A stretch of 64,000 nucleotides of DNA from contig NZ_CAUUWA010000004.1 of NCBI RefSeq assembly GCF_963548695.1, forward strand, positions 3,540-67,539, written 5' to 3'. This DNA comes from an uncultured Fretibacterium sp. (GTDB taxonomy: Bacteria; Synergistota; Synergistia; Synergistales; Aminobacteriaceae). Under the pieces are notes generated by a model. It saw only the letters and a list, made by a program, of their open reading frames with translations. It made no database searches and had not been told where the DNA came from. Shown here piece by piece: positions 17,566 through 26,466 of the stretch (position 1 is its first letter; every line of letters begins with the position of its first letter). The position numbers and the translations under genes are program-made.

Positions 17566-18876
17566 TTAAAACCTGGAGGGAAACACCGTGGGGGTCTCCA
17601 CCGGCGTGGCGAGGGCGTCCAAGGCTGCGCCGACGCGGCTGGTGCGCAGCTGCCACTCGGCCTCCTTGCTCAGCTCCGGGTCCCCGAGGGGATAGGGGAC
17701 GGAGACGGTCTGGACCATGCGGTTCGCGCCCACCGTCCTGGCGACGTCGATGAGGTTGCACATCACGACCACTGGGATGCCCGTGCGCTCAATTTCCCTT
17801 GCCATCGTTGCACCGCAACGCGTGCAGGTGCCTCAGGTCGAGGTGAGGACCACGGCGTCGACCTTGGCGTTGTGCAGCTCCTGGGCTATCTCCCTGCCGA
17901 ACTTGGCGGCGAAGGCCTGGGTCGTGCCCGTGCCGACGGTGACGTAGAAGTAGTCGTAGAGCTTACCGATCTTGCCCTGCTTCTCGAACCAGCGCATCGC
18001 GTCGACCGGGATGCCGCGGTCCGGCACCGCGCACATGGCCGCGGGGTCGAACCCGGCGTGGATGGTCTTGAACACGCCCTCGGGCAGGGAGTCGAGCTTC
18101 GAGATGTCGTACTTGCCCCACTTCTGGGCGGAGGCGCTCTGGATGTGGTCGGGGTTGTCTACCGGGACGACGCCGCTCGAGGAGACCAGCGCGATGGTGG
18201 CCTTGCTCAGGTCGACGACGGGCGCCGCGGGCGGGATCCTCTCCATCTTGGGGATGACGAGCTCCGTCTGGAAGGGCTCTCCGTTCAGCTTCTTCACCAG
18301 CATGTCGATGACGCGGTCGGCGGCCATGCGGCCGTCGGGCTGCGGGATCTCGGCGCGGACGCCGCGCGGGAAGTAGCCCTCCTGCGCCGCGGGCAGCAGG
18401 GGTTCGCCCCTGGCGATCTTCTGGGCGAAGTTGGCCATCAGGGTGAGGTCGTCCTTCATGAAGGTCGCCTTGCGGCCGCCCTTGAAAATGTAGGAGACGG
18501 CCTTGTATTCCTCGACTCCGGGGTTCTCCTCGTTCATCGAGGTGATGACCGGCACGCCGTACTTCTCGGCCACGGCCTTGCAGACCAGACCGCAGCCCAC
18601 GCCGTAGCGCCCGGCCATGAACGCGGGGCCGGCGAAGAAGATGTCGAACTCCCTGGTGTCGAGCCAGGCCAGGATCTCCTGCAGGGCCTCCTTGGTGTGG
18701 TTGGTGACGTAGTTATCGCCGCAGACGATGGTGTTGGTGACCTCGATGTCCGGCATCATGCCGTCCAGCATCACGGAGCAGCCGATGAGCTGATCGTGGA
18801 AGACCGGTTTGGCGTCCGCGGCGTCCTCGCCGCCGACCTGACCGAAGAACTGGTTGATATAGTGAATTGCCTTCAT
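17566..18876 (-). CDS. grdH: Betaine/glycine reductase component B, selenoprotein subunit
   Basis: Substrate-binding selenoprotein subunit of the Grd reductase complex, which reductively cleaves betaine, sarcosine or glycine. It passes the carboxymethyl group to GrdA and finally yields acetyl phosphate. 436 residues when the in-frame TGA at 17833-17835 is read as selenocysteine (U348). The motif is TST-U-GTCTRC, a UxxCxxC redox centre, and the frame then continues to TAA at 17566. Ordinary gene callers will truncate it at residue 347. GQVGGED lies near the N-terminus. The choice of grdH (betaine) over grdB (glycine) or grdF (sarcosine) rests on the adjacent BCCT transporter. Confidence 0.92.
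17796..17835 (-). promoter_or_regulatory. Sec UGA codon with bacterial SECIS-like hairpin
   Basis: TGA at 17835-17833 is followed within five bases by GCACC, a 12-base loop and GGTGC (17831-17827 pairing with 17814-17810). This is the short stem-loop position used by bacterial SelB. selA and selB occur in the same window (46.9-50.2 kb). Confidence 0.7.
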
Positions 18877-18900
18877 TTTTTATCCCTCCTCGCTGGACGG

Positions 18901-20208
18901 TTAAAAGTCGGCGCAGGTTCTTCTGGAGTAGCCGCTGATGTGGTTGGCGCAGAACATCCCGTTGTTCTCCATGACGAAGGAGCCGTCGGGATCGATGCAG
19001 CCCTCCCAGCCTCCGCTGTTGCCGTCGCGGGCCAGGGCCTCCAGCTCGCCGATGACCTCCATCCTGGGGAACGTGTACATCTGGGAGACGTTTCCGGTGG
19101 TGACCAGGGCGTCGGTGGCGGGGTTCATGGACACCAGAGGCTGGGACGCGCCGTCGCGGCCCGTGCACTCGTCGGAGAGCCCGACCGTCTTGATCCCCAG
19201 CCTCTCGAGCTCCACCAGCATGGCGGTGTAGTCCACGTCGGGGTTGCCGTAGCCCTCCTCCACGACGACCGCGCCCTTCGCGCCGAGGTTGACCGCAATC
19301 TCTCCCGCCATCTTGACGCAGCGCACCTTCTCGTCCATCTTGACGTTCAGCGTGGACATCAGGACGCCCAGGAAGTTGATCGACTTGCCGTGCTCGGCGT
19401 AGAGCCTCTTGAGCATCGGGTTGACGGCGAACTCGTAGGTCGAGATCTTCGAGGACGAGGGCATGAAGCTGCCGGACACCATGCAGCCGTCGAGCAGCTC
19501 GTTGGGGTGCATCAGGGTGGGCAGGATGTGGTTGCCGTCCCAGCCGTAGATCAGGGTGTTGTAGCCCATGGCCTCCATCTGGGTCTGGGGCTGGAGCACG
19601 TAGAGCACGCCGGGAAGGGCCTTGACGGCGTCGCTGCGGTCGGGGATGGCGGGCAGGTCATAGACCTCGAGATTCTCGGGCTCGAGGTCCTTGACGCACT
19701 GGCCGACGTACTCGGCCAGCCTCATGCCCGCCCAGCGGAGCGCATGGTTCTTCTTCTGCTGCTCCCTGCGCTCGAACTCCTCGTCCGTGTCCGCGACCAG
19801 GACGAGGTTCGGCATGTCCCCGAAGATGGTGTGGTGCTGATACTGTCCGCCCATGGCGATCAGGCCGTCCTGAAATCCACCAGCGTGCTCGCCCACGACG
19901 AGTAGCGAGCAGTCCTGCAGGCAGTGCGTGCGGCCGGAGCCGGCTATTTCCATCTCGGACAGGACCCCGGGGAAGATCCCGTGTCCGCCGGAGACCTTGC
20001 AGCGCATCTCGAGCGCTTCCTTGACGGGGCAGAGCACGACCTCGTCGCCGGGGTGCACGATGCGGAGATCCGCGGTCGTGATGTGCTCGTCCTCCTTCAC
20101 GACCTTCAGGATCTCCTCCTTGTTGACGGTGAGGATCCCATTGCTGTAGCCCGTCTTGTCGCCGAACTTGATGTCCTTGACGTGGAAGGCTCCAATCTCA
20201 AGTCTCAT
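18901..20208 (-). CDS. grdI: Betaine/glycine reductase component B, pyruvoyl-precursor subunit
   Basis: 435-residue proprotein of the GrdE/GrdG/GrdI family, which is cleaved at an internal cysteine into two chains, the larger starting with a catalytic pyruvoyl group. C242 in the context LLDGCMVSGSF falls at the reported cleavage position of glycine-reductase GrdE. Other conserved parts are GGHGIFPGVLSEMEI, VEEGYGNPDVDY and SDECTGRDG. AAGGAG precedes ATG 20208. It leads the operon grdI-grdH-BCCT (24-base gap to grdH). Betaine specificity is inferred from the transporter; sarcosine or glycine remains possible. Confidence 0.9.
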   Translation of the reverse strand: MRLEIGAFHVKDIKFGDKTGYSNGILTVNKEEILKVVKEDEHITTADLRIVHPGDEVVLCPVKEALEMRCKVSGGHGIFPGVLSEMEIAGSGRTHCLQDCSLLVVGEHAGGFQDGLIAMGGQYQHHTIFGDMPNLVLVADTDEEFERREQQKKNHALRWAGMRLAEYVGQCVKDLEPENLEVYDLPAIPDRSDAVKALPGVLYVLQPQTQMEAMGYNTLIYGWDGNHILPTLMHPNELLDGCMVSGSFMPSSSKISTYEFAVNPMLKRLYAEHGKSINFLGVLMSTLNVKMDEKVRCVKMAGEIAVNLGAKGAVVVEEGYGNPDVDYTAMLVELERLGIKTVGLSDECTGRDGASQPLVSMNPATDALVTTGNVSQMYTFPRMEVIGELEALARDGNSGGWEGCIDPDGSFVMENNGMFCANHISGYSRRTCADF

Positions 20209-20242
20209 GCCGTGATCACTCCTTGGATATTGGGATAGAAAG

Positions 20243-20260
20243 CTACAATAATCATTGTAG
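20243..20260 (-). promoter_or_regulatory. Palindrome upstream of grdI, candidate operator
   Basis: CTACAAT-AATC-ATTGTAG, a perfect inverted repeat 35-52 bases upstream of the grdI start and thus around its expected promoter. It could be an operator for a regulator of betaine reduction; no regulator gene is adjacent. Confidence 0.4.
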
Positions 20261-20474
20261 GAAAAGAAGGGTATCGAACGCCATAACGAAAAACGTTAAG
20301 GCGCGGGTAGTAAAAAACGTGACAGGCAGGATACGGCGGACGACGGGCAAAATGTCCCGGAACTTCCCGGTAGGGTTTGAGTTTTTTCGGAGCGTCCGGT
20401 CCCCCTTCCTCGAAGCCGAGTTCTGTCCTATACTTGTCTGCGTTCATATTGTCGGGTAACAGTAATGGAAAAGA

Positions 20475-20510
20475 AATAGAAATAGGAATAGGAATAGGAA
20501 TAGGAATGAA
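20475..20510 (+). repeat. AATAGG hexanucleotide tandem repeat
   Basis: Four exact AATAGG units at 20481-20504, flanked by degenerate units AATAGA and AATGAA. It ends about ten bases before the Shine-Dalgarno of the next gene. Read in frame it would encode alternating Ile-Gly. Its length could vary by slipped-strand replication. Confidence 0.8.
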
Positions 20511-20529
20511 AGTCGAAGGAGGTCTGGGT

Positions 20530-21171
20530 ATGGATGAGATGAAGGCCTTTGCCGTTCTGGGGGTACCCCCGGACTCGCCGTTTACCGACGTCCAGAAGGC
20601 CTATTGTCGTTTGTGCCGTCTGTACGGTGTTGAAAACGACCCATCCCCGGAGGCCGCGATGAGGTATCGGGAGGTGGGCACGGCCTACGCGGTCCTGAAG
20701 GGGAAATTCGAGGGCAAGTCGGATATCCCGACGCAACGGGACCTTGGCGTTTGGGTGTCGCACGGGAGCTCTCGGGCCGACGCCATGGCGGACTTGATCT
20801 TCTTCGAGGCGAGGCGTGAAAAGGAGGAAAAGCGCCGCCGCAGGATCCGTTTCCTGGGGGCCCTATGCGGTTCCCTGCTGCTTCCGATCCTCAGCGGAAG
20901 CGGAACGTATCTTCTGTTCGGGCTCCTTTCGATCCCCGCGACCTACCTGTTTTGCTCCTTTCTGGAGCAAAACAACATCCTCTCCCAAAGGGGAACGGAC
21001 GAGGCCTTCTTCTCCCTGCCCTGTCTGAGCTGGTTCCTGTGGCATCTCTTCGTCTCTTTTGATGCCTACCGCGGCGACGAATCCCTTCTCCTTGTTGTCA
21101 AGCTCATCGGCAGACAGACACATTTTCTTATCATCGCTTATTTTCTGCGTTTATGGCTCCGAAGAGGCTGA
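20530..21171 (+). CDS. Membrane protein with divergent J-like N-terminal domain
   Basis: 213 residues from ATG 20530 (AAGGAGG eight bases upstream). Residues 5-58 resemble a DnaJ J-domain: FAVLGVPPDSPFTDVQKAYCRL at helix II, then RYREVGTAYAVLKG at helix IV. However, the HPD tripeptide needed to stimulate DnaK is replaced by a YGVEND loop. A basic stretch (REKEEKRRRR) and about four hydrophobic segments follow (residues ~105-145 and 160-205). A pseudo-J membrane protein fits, but partner and function are unknown. Converges on the response-regulator gene. Confidence 0.75.
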   Translation: MDEMKAFAVLGVPPDSPFTDVQKAYCRLCRLYGVENDPSPEAAMRYREVGTAYAVLKGKFEGKSDIPTQRDLGVWVSHGSSRADAMADLIFFEARREKEEKRRRRIRFLGALCGSLLLPILSGSGTYLLFGLLSIPATYLFCSFLEQNNILSQRGTDEAFFSLPCLSWFLWHLFVSFDAYRGDESLLLVVKLIGRQTHFLIIAYFLRLWLRRG

Positions 21172-21209
21172 AAACCGACGCTTCCTCAGATTGCGGTTTC
21201 AGCCGGCCC

Positions 21210-21860
21210 TTAGCTCAGGTCCAGGTACCCCTCGCGAATAGCGTAGCGGGTCAGCTCGGCCATGCTGTTGCAGCCCACCTTGTCCATGATGCGGCGCCGG
21301 TGCGTGTCGACGGTGTTCTTGCTGATGTCGAGCCGCGCGGCGATCTGCTTGGCGTTCAGCCCCTTGACGAGGAGCTTCAGGACGTCCTGTTCGCGGTCCG
21401 ACAGGGGAGAGGTGGACGACTTCGCCTCCGCCTGCAGCAGGCGCAGGTAGTCCTCGATCAGCGCGGGCAGCACGGACGGGGTCAGGTAGTATTGTCCGGC
21501 CATAACGGCGCGGATGGCCGTGTAGAGCTCGTCGGAGGTGCATTCCTTGAGGATATAACCTCGGGCTCCCGCCTTGAGGCTCTCCACGATGAGCTCGCGA
21601 TCGCTGTGCATGGACAGAACCAGCACCCTGACCCCGGGAAATTTTTCGGCAATCTGGCGGGTCGTTTGTATCCCGTTGAGGCGCGGCATGGTCATGTCCA
21701 TCAGGACGATGTCCGGTTCCATCAGGGCCGTCCGCTCCAGGGCCTCCAGCCCGTCCCGGGCCTGGCCGGCCAGCTCGATGCCCGGCGCCTTGAGGATCAG
21801 CTCCTTCAGCCCCTCCAGGAACAGATCGTGGTCGTCGGCGAGGAGCACGCGGATGCTCAT
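21210..21860 (-). CDS. NarL/LuxR-family response regulator
   Basis: 216 residues. The receiver domain has the acidic pair D9/D10, phospho-acceptor D55 (IVLMDMTMPRLNG) and a conserved Lys in GYILKE. The C-terminal LuxR-type helix-turn-helix is LSDREQDVLKLLVKGLNAKQIA followed by KNTVDTHRRRIMDKV. It overlaps the sensor kinase by four bases (ATGA), so the two form a co-translated two-component system. Target genes are not visible. Confidence 0.93.
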   Translation of the reverse strand: MSIRVLLADDHDLFLEGLKELILKAPGIELAGQARDGLEALERTALMEPDIVLMDMTMPRLNGIQTTRQIAEKFPGVRVLVLSMHSDRELIVESLKAGARGYILKECTSDELYTAIRAVMAGQYYLTPSVLPALIEDYLRLLQAEAKSSTSPLSDREQDVLKLLVKGLNAKQIAARLDISKNTVDTHRRRIMDKVGCNSMAELTRYAIREGYLDLS

Positions 21861-22945
21861 TTGAACTCACCCTCCCTCAGCTTCAGGGGGCAGGACATCG
21901 CCACCGTCGCCCCCTCGCCCGGGACGGACACGATCCGGACGCTGCCGCCGATGGCCTGGAGGCGCTCGCGGATGCTGAAGAGCCCGAAGCCCCTGGCAGC
22001 CCTGGCGAGCACGGCGTCGTCCAGATTGAAGGCCGGGTCGAACCCGTGTCCGTCGTCCTCGACGGCGACCATGATCCTGCCGGGACCGCGGTTGACGATG
22101 ATGGTGACCCGACTTGCCCCGGAGTGCTTGATCGCGTTGAGCAGCAGTTCGCGCGTCATGCGGTAGAGGATAATGCAAACGGCGTCGTCGGCGTTGAACT
22201 CCCCAATGGTGCCGCGGGAGCGCAGGCTCCATTCGATACCCTGAGGCTCCAGCAGGGACTTCGCCAGCGCCTCGAGCGCCGGGTTGAGCCCCACCTCCTT
22301 GAGGACGGGCGGGCTCAGCTCGAAGATCAGGCTGCGGCTCTGGGAGATGAGCCGTTCCGTCGTCGCCGCCATGCGCTCGATCTCCTTGCGGACGGAGGGC
22401 GGCAGGTCGTCCTCCATGAGCCTGCGGAGCATCTTGAGCTGTGCGACGAGCTCGTAGCCGATGCGGTCGTGGATGTCCGCGGCGATGGAGCGCCGCGTGT
22501 TCTCCTCGCTGAGCGTCAGCTGGGCGGCCAGCACGCGCAGCTCCTCCTGCTTGTCCTTGAGCGCGTCGTTCGAGAGCTTCCAGTCCGTCTTGTCCGTGAA
22601 GATCACCGCGGCCCGCCTCCGCGGCAGGGGGAAGGCAATGGCCCCGAGGTAGCTGCCGGCGTCACGGCTCTCGCCCTCGCAGTGCATCGTGTGCCCCAGC
22701 CGGATGCAGTCGATGATAATCCTCGGCCAGCACGCCTCCGACCTCGGCCACACGTCGAGGAAGTTGCGCCCCACGATATCCTGTTTCCTCACCCTCATCA
22801 CGCGCTCGTAGGCCGGGTTGACGTCGACGTAAAAAATCCTGTCGGCACTCAGGACGCTTCGGGCCTCGCCTCCAACGTGATAAAGGGCGATGGGGTTGAA
22901 TACCCGCTCAAAAAAAATCTGATACGAAAACTGGTCTTTCCCCAT
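21857..22945 (-). CDS. PAS-domain sensor histidine kinase, HisKA_3 (NarX/DesK) type
   Basis: 362 residues, no transmembrane segment, so cytoplasmic. A PAS domain (residues ~12-120, with YVDVNPAYERVMR and IVGRNFLDVWP) precedes a HisKA_3 dimerisation helix with phospho-acceptor H159 in AADIHDRIGYEL. An HATPase domain follows, with ELLLNAIKHSGA (N box), DDGHGFDP and GFGLFSIRERLQAIGG. It would phosphorylate the overlapping response regulator. A PAS ligand or cofactor cannot be seen; redox, haem or a small metabolite is possible. Confidence 0.92.
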   Translation of the reverse strand: MGKDQFSYQIFFERVFNPIALYHVGGEARSVLSADRIFYVDVNPAYERVMRVRKQDIVGRNFLDVWPRSEACWPRIIIDCIRLGHTMHCEGESRDAGSYLGAIAFPLPRRRAAVIFTDKTDWKLSNDALKDKQEELRVLAAQLTLSEENTRRSIAADIHDRIGYELVAQLKMLRRLMEDDLPPSVRKEIERMAATTERLISQSRSLIFELSPPVLKEVGLNPALEALAKSLLEPQGIEWSLRSRGTIGEFNADDAVCIILYRMTRELLLNAIKHSGASRVTIIVNRGPGRIMVAVEDDGHGFDPAFNLDDAVLARAARGFGLFSIRERLQAIGGSVRIVSVPGEGATVAMSCPLKLREGEFK

Positions 22946-23043
22946 TCCTGAAACCCCTGTTGTTGAGACCCTAATGTCGAAACCTGGGGATTTCGAGAGC
23001 CCCGAACGGAGTCGGGGCGATATCTACGATTAAGAAGAGCCGC

Positions 23044-23092
23044 GATGAAGCAAAACGGGTTTTCCCGATTCGGGGGCCCGTTCTGCTTCATC
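23044..23092 (-). terminator. Hairpin terminator downstream of the chemoreceptor gene
   Basis: Arms GATGAAGCAAAACGGG (23044-23059) and CCCGTTCTGCTTCATC (23077-23092), one mismatch in 16 bp, seven bases beyond the chemoreceptor stop on the minus strand. The following T-run is weak. Confidence 0.7.
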
Positions 23093-23099
23093 GTCGCCT

Positions 23100-25142
23100 T
23101 TATTCCTTCGCGGGAAGGATACCCGTCCCTCCTGCGTCGAGGATAAAGCGTCCGACGATGCTCTGGAGCTTCTCGGACGTCTCCGCCATGCGCTGAGCCT
23201 CGCCCGCGATCGACTCCGCCGCCTGCGTCGTCTCCCTCGTGGCGGTCCCCACGCCCTGACCGGAGGCCACCGTCTGGTCCGTCGTCTCCGCCACACGCTG
23301 GACGGAATGGCTCATCTCCGAGCTTGACGCCGCCTGTTCCTCCGACACTGCCGCCACGCTCTGGATGGACTCCGTCAGCTTACCAAGAGCCTTGAGCGCG
23401 TCGTCGAGCCTTTTCTGCGTCTCGACGGTCTTCTTCGTCGTCTCGCTCAGCAGCGTCCCGGTCCTCTCCGTCGCCTCGATCGAGCTTCTGGAGCTCTCCT
23501 GGAGTTCCGTGATGAGGCTGTCGACCTGCGAGGCCGCCCGCGCCGACTCCTCGGCCAGCTTGCGCACCTCCTCGGCCACCACGGCGAACCCGCGCCCGGC
23601 CTCGCCCGCACGCGCCGCCTCGATTGCCGCGTTCAGCGCCAGCAGGTTCGTCTGGTCGGCGATGGAGGTGATGGTGGACACGAAACCCGCGATGGACTCC
23701 ACGGAGTGTTCCAGTTCGCGCAGCCGCCGGATGCTCTGGGTGGAGACCTCCTCGGCACTGCGGATGTTCTCCAGGGCCTCGTTCAGTTCCTTGAAGGAGC
23801 TCTCGGACTTCTCCGTGACCTGCGCTGCCCCCTCAGCCCCGTTCGTGGCGGCCTGAGCGGACGCCTGGGCTCCCGAGGCGATCTCCTCGATGGAGTTGTT
23901 CGCGGTCTGGAGCGCCGAGGCATTGTCCTCCATCATGTGCAGGATGCGCTCCATCGAGGCGGAGACCTCCTCCATGGAGGCGAGCGTCTCCTCCGAGAGG
24001 GCCGCGAGCGTCTCGGACTGGCGGGCCGTGTCGTTTGCCGCGGAGCGGATGTCCGTCATGCTGTCCCGCAGGGAGATGACGGTAGAATTCAGCTTTTTGG
24101 CGACGTGGGCCAGCTCGTCCCTGCCGGAGTCGTCATAGAGGACGGTGAGGTCTCCGGCGCCCAGACGTTCGGAGGCGTCCTGGATGCCGCGTATGCTGCG
24201 GGTCAGACTGCGATTGACGAACAGGATGACGAGGCCGATGACGACGAGGGCCACGGCGGCGATGACGATAAGAAGGAGCGTGAGGTTGTTGACACGGGCC
24301 CATACCTCGCTCATGGGAAAGGAGATGGCGAGGAAGAAGCCCGTCCCGGTGGGTGCGAAGAACGCCTTGGTCTCCCTGCCGCCGTAGGTGTACGTCTGCG
24401 TGCCCGTCTCCCCGCGAATCATCCTCTGCGCCACCGACTTGAGGTCCTCGGGGATCCGGGAGTCGGAGAGCATGTTGATCCTCAGGATATCCTCTGGGCG
24501 CGGGCTGGAGAGGACCAGACCGCTTTTCAACAGAAGGAACCCATACCCCTTGTCGAACACCTGAATGTGGTTCACGAGCTCGTGAAGTTCCTTCAGAAGA
24601 ACGTCGCCGCCCATGACGCCCAGCAGCTTGCCGCCGTCGTCGTAAACGGCCGTGGCCAGCGAGAGGACCATATCCTGGGCCTCCTCGTCGAGATAGGGAT
24701 CGGAGAGCACGACCTTCCCCCTGTTCTCGACGGCCTTTCGGTACCAGTCCCGGGTTCGAGCGTCGAAGCCCTCAGGCTCCTGCCAGGCGCTGGCGTCCGA
24801 TATCCTTCCCGTGGACTCCAGGCCGAAATAAATCGCCCTGAATCCATGCGACTGACCAACGTGGAGAAGTCCCTTTAGGAAGTCCTCGATGCTCCCCTCC
24901 TCGTTGACGCCCTTTTGCGTCCAGTTCTGCCGCACGGTCTCGGCACAGGTGTCGAGGACGGAGATGGCGGTGTCGAGGCGTTCGTCGATGGCCTTGGCGG
25001 ACGCCCTGACGGTATCCATCCCCGCGGAGTCCACCAGGTCCATGATGGCCGCTCTGCTTCGGATGTAGGTGACGGCCGTCATGGCCACGATCACGAACAG
25101 GACGAAGAAGAGCATCAGGTAGAGCTTCTTGCGAATCGTCAT
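23100..25142 (-). CDS. Methyl-accepting chemotaxis protein with dCache_1 sensor
   Basis: A 680-residue inner-membrane chemoreceptor. Transmembrane helix 1 is at residues ~8-28, then a periplasmic dCache_1 domain, helix 2 at ~285-312, a HAMP domain and a long cytoplasmic coiled coil. The signalling tip [20 protein letters not shown] is standard. The sensor contains [15 protein letters not shown] and GVMGGDV. These match the positions of the amino-acid-binding dCache motif (R, W, Y, then Y-x-D, then D), so an amino-acid ligand is likely but not proven. The stop is followed by a hairpin terminator. No che genes are near. Confidence 0.93.
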   Translation of the reverse strand: MTIRKKLYLMLFFVLFVIVAMTAVTYIRSRAAIMDLVDSAGMDTVRASAKAIDERLDTAISVLDTCAETVRQNWTQKGVNEEGSIEDFLKGLLHVGQSHGFRAIYFGLESTGRISDASAWQEPEGFDARTRDWYRKAVENRGKVVLSDPYLDEEAQDMVLSLATAVYDDGGKLLGVMGGDVLLKELHELVNHIQVFDKGYGFLLLKSGLVLSSPRPEDILRINMLSDSRIPEDLKSVAQRMIRGETGTQTYTYGGRETKAFFAPTGTGFFLAISFPMSEVWARVNNLTLLLIVIAAVALVVIGLVILFVNRSLTRSIRGIQDASERLGAGDLTVLYDDSGRDELAHVAKKLNSTVISLRDSMTDIRSAANDTARQSETLAALSEETLASMEEVSASMERILHMMEDNASALQTANNSIEEIASGAQASAQAATNGAEGAAQVTEKSESSFKELNEALENIRSAEEVSTQSIRRLRELEHSVESIAGFVSTITSIADQTNLLALNAAIEAARAGEAGRGFAVVAEEVRKLAEESARAASQVDSLITELQESSRSSIEATERTGTLLSETTKKTVETQKRLDDALKALGKLTESIQSVAAVSEEQAASSSEMSHSVQRVAETTDQTVASGQGVGTATRETTQAAESIAGEAQRMAETSEKLQSIVGRFILDAGGTGILPAKE

Positions 25143-25237
25143 TCTGGAGCCACCAACCCTTTCAGTTTTCCTTATCTAATTTCCCTTGTTTAACGCCTTT
25201 GGCGTGGCGTTCCCTTTAGTATATGGACGAGAGGACA

Positions 25238-26203
25238 TCAGGCCCTCACCAGGTTTGGCGGTTCCCTGCCCTCGAGCGCCGCTGCGATGTTCCTCACGAC
25301 GATGAAGCCCATGTTGGTGCGCGTCTCCACGGTGGCGCTGCCGATATGGGGCGTCATAACCACGTTGTCCAGAGCCTTCAGCCCCGGCTCGGGGTCCGGC
25401 TCGTTCTCGAACACGTCGAGGCCCGCGCCCCGGATCGTGCGGGCCTCCAGTGCCCTGGCGAGGGCCTTCTCGTCGACGACCGGGCCGCGCGACGTGTTTA
25501 TCAGGATAGAACCGGGCTTCATGAGCCCCAACTCGCGTTCCCCGATCAGATGATGCGTCTCGGGCGTCAGGGGAACGTGAAGGGAGACGAAGTCCGAATC
25601 CCTCAGGAGCTCGTCCAGCGCGGCGAAGCGTCCGCCCGTCTCCGCCTCGAACTCCGGGGAGGGACGGCGTCCCGAGTACAGGACCTTCATGCCGAACCCG
25701 CGGCTTTTGAGCGCGAAGTTCCGCCCAATGCGTCCTGCGCCGACCACGCCCAGGGTCCGGCCCGTGATGTCGGCGCCCAACATGAACTCGGGCTGCCAGC
25801 TGAAGGTCCCGGAGCGCATCAGCCGGTCCCCCTCCGCCACGCGCCGCGCCGTTGCGAAGAGGAGCGCCCAGGCCATGTCCGCCGTCGCGTCGTTCAGGAC
25901 GTCCGGAGTGTTCGTCACCCAGATCCCCCGTTTTCGCGCCTCGGAAACGTCGATGTTGTTGTACCCCACCCCGTAGTTTGCGAACAGCCGGCACTGTGAT
26001 CCCGCCGCGTCGAGGATCGCCGCGTCGATGCGGTCGTTCAGGAGGCACAGCACGGCGTCCCGCCCGCGTACTCCCCGGAGCAGCTCCTCCCGCGTCGCCG
26101 GGCGCGGCTCGGTATTGGCCTCGAAGTCGCAGACCTCCCCCAGTTTCTCCATGACCAGGCGCGGCAGCAGCCGCGTGACGTAAACGTTGCCCTTCCGATT
26201 CAT
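25238..26203 (-). CDS. D-2-hydroxyacid dehydrogenase (glyoxylate/hydroxypyruvate reductase-like)
   Basis: 321-residue NAD(P)-dependent reductase of 2-keto acids such as glyoxylate or hydroxypyruvate; cytoplasmic. The Rossmann glycine motif GAGRIG is at 155-160. Basic residues after the second strand (SGRR, about 177-180) favour NADPH. The catalytic triad is R239 (NTSRGPVVDE), E268 (FENEP) and H286 (TPHIGSA). The N-terminal part matches glyoxylate reductase GyaR best. It is a single-gene unit and could also act on another D-hydroxyacid. Confidence 0.9.
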   Translation of the reverse strand: MNRKGNVYVTRLLPRLVMEKLGEVCDFEANTEPRPATREELLRGVRGRDAVLCLLNDRIDAAILDAAGSQCRLFANYGVGYNNIDVSEARKRGIWVTNTPDVLNDATADMAWALLFATARRVAEGDRLMRSGTFSWQPEFMLGADITGRTLGVVGAGRIGRNFALKSRGFGMKVLYSGRRPSPEFEAETGGRFAALDELLRDSDFVSLHVPLTPETHHLIGERELGLMKPGSILINTSRGPVVDEKALARALEARTIRGAGLDVFENEPDPEPGLKALDNVVMTPHIGSATVETRTNMGFIVVRNIAAALEGREPPNLVRA

Positions 26204-26392
26204 GACCGCCCCTCCATCTCTATGCTATACTTCTGAAAAAATGTTTCTCGAAAAATGGCCTCTGGCGGAACACGGGCCGCACCCGTGATCCCGTACCGTT
26301 AGTATTATAGCCCGTTCGTGTCTGGGCGATCGCTTTCGACCCCATTTATATTTTACGTTAAAGTACCCTCCTTCGTTCAATCCGCACGTCCT

Positions 26393-26398
26393 TATAAT
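26393..26398 (+). promoter_or_regulatory. Candidate -10 element of dxs
   Basis: TATAAT about 70 bases before the dxs start, in an otherwise AT-rich divergent gap. No convincing -35 at normal spacing, so a weak call. Confidence 0.35.
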
Positions 26399-26466
26399 GG
26401 GTTCATGCCGTCGGCCCGCCTGGGGACTTCCCGGCGGCAAAAACGATTTTGGAGACGCACAACGAC

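Larger units (their letters stand above)
20209..20529. other. Divergent intergenic region between grdI and the J-like gene
   Basis: About 320 bases. It holds the 7-4-7 palindrome near grdI (20243-20260) and the AATAGG tandem repeat near the other gene (20475-20510). The remainder shows no supported feature. The plus frame is open but lacks a spaced ribosome site before 20520. Confidence 0.5.

Noticed and set aside
15948..17753. 601-codon plus-strand frame
   Set aside because: Antisense to the BCCT transporter, whose motifs are unmistakable.
17566..17805. Separate 79-residue gene after grdH
   Set aside because: It is in the same frame as grdH and continues it past the Sec UGA codon.
25190..25211. 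AACGCC...GGCGTT hairpin after the hydroxyacid dehydrogenase
   Set aside because: Six-base stem without a T-run in the gene's direction; too weak to call a terminator.
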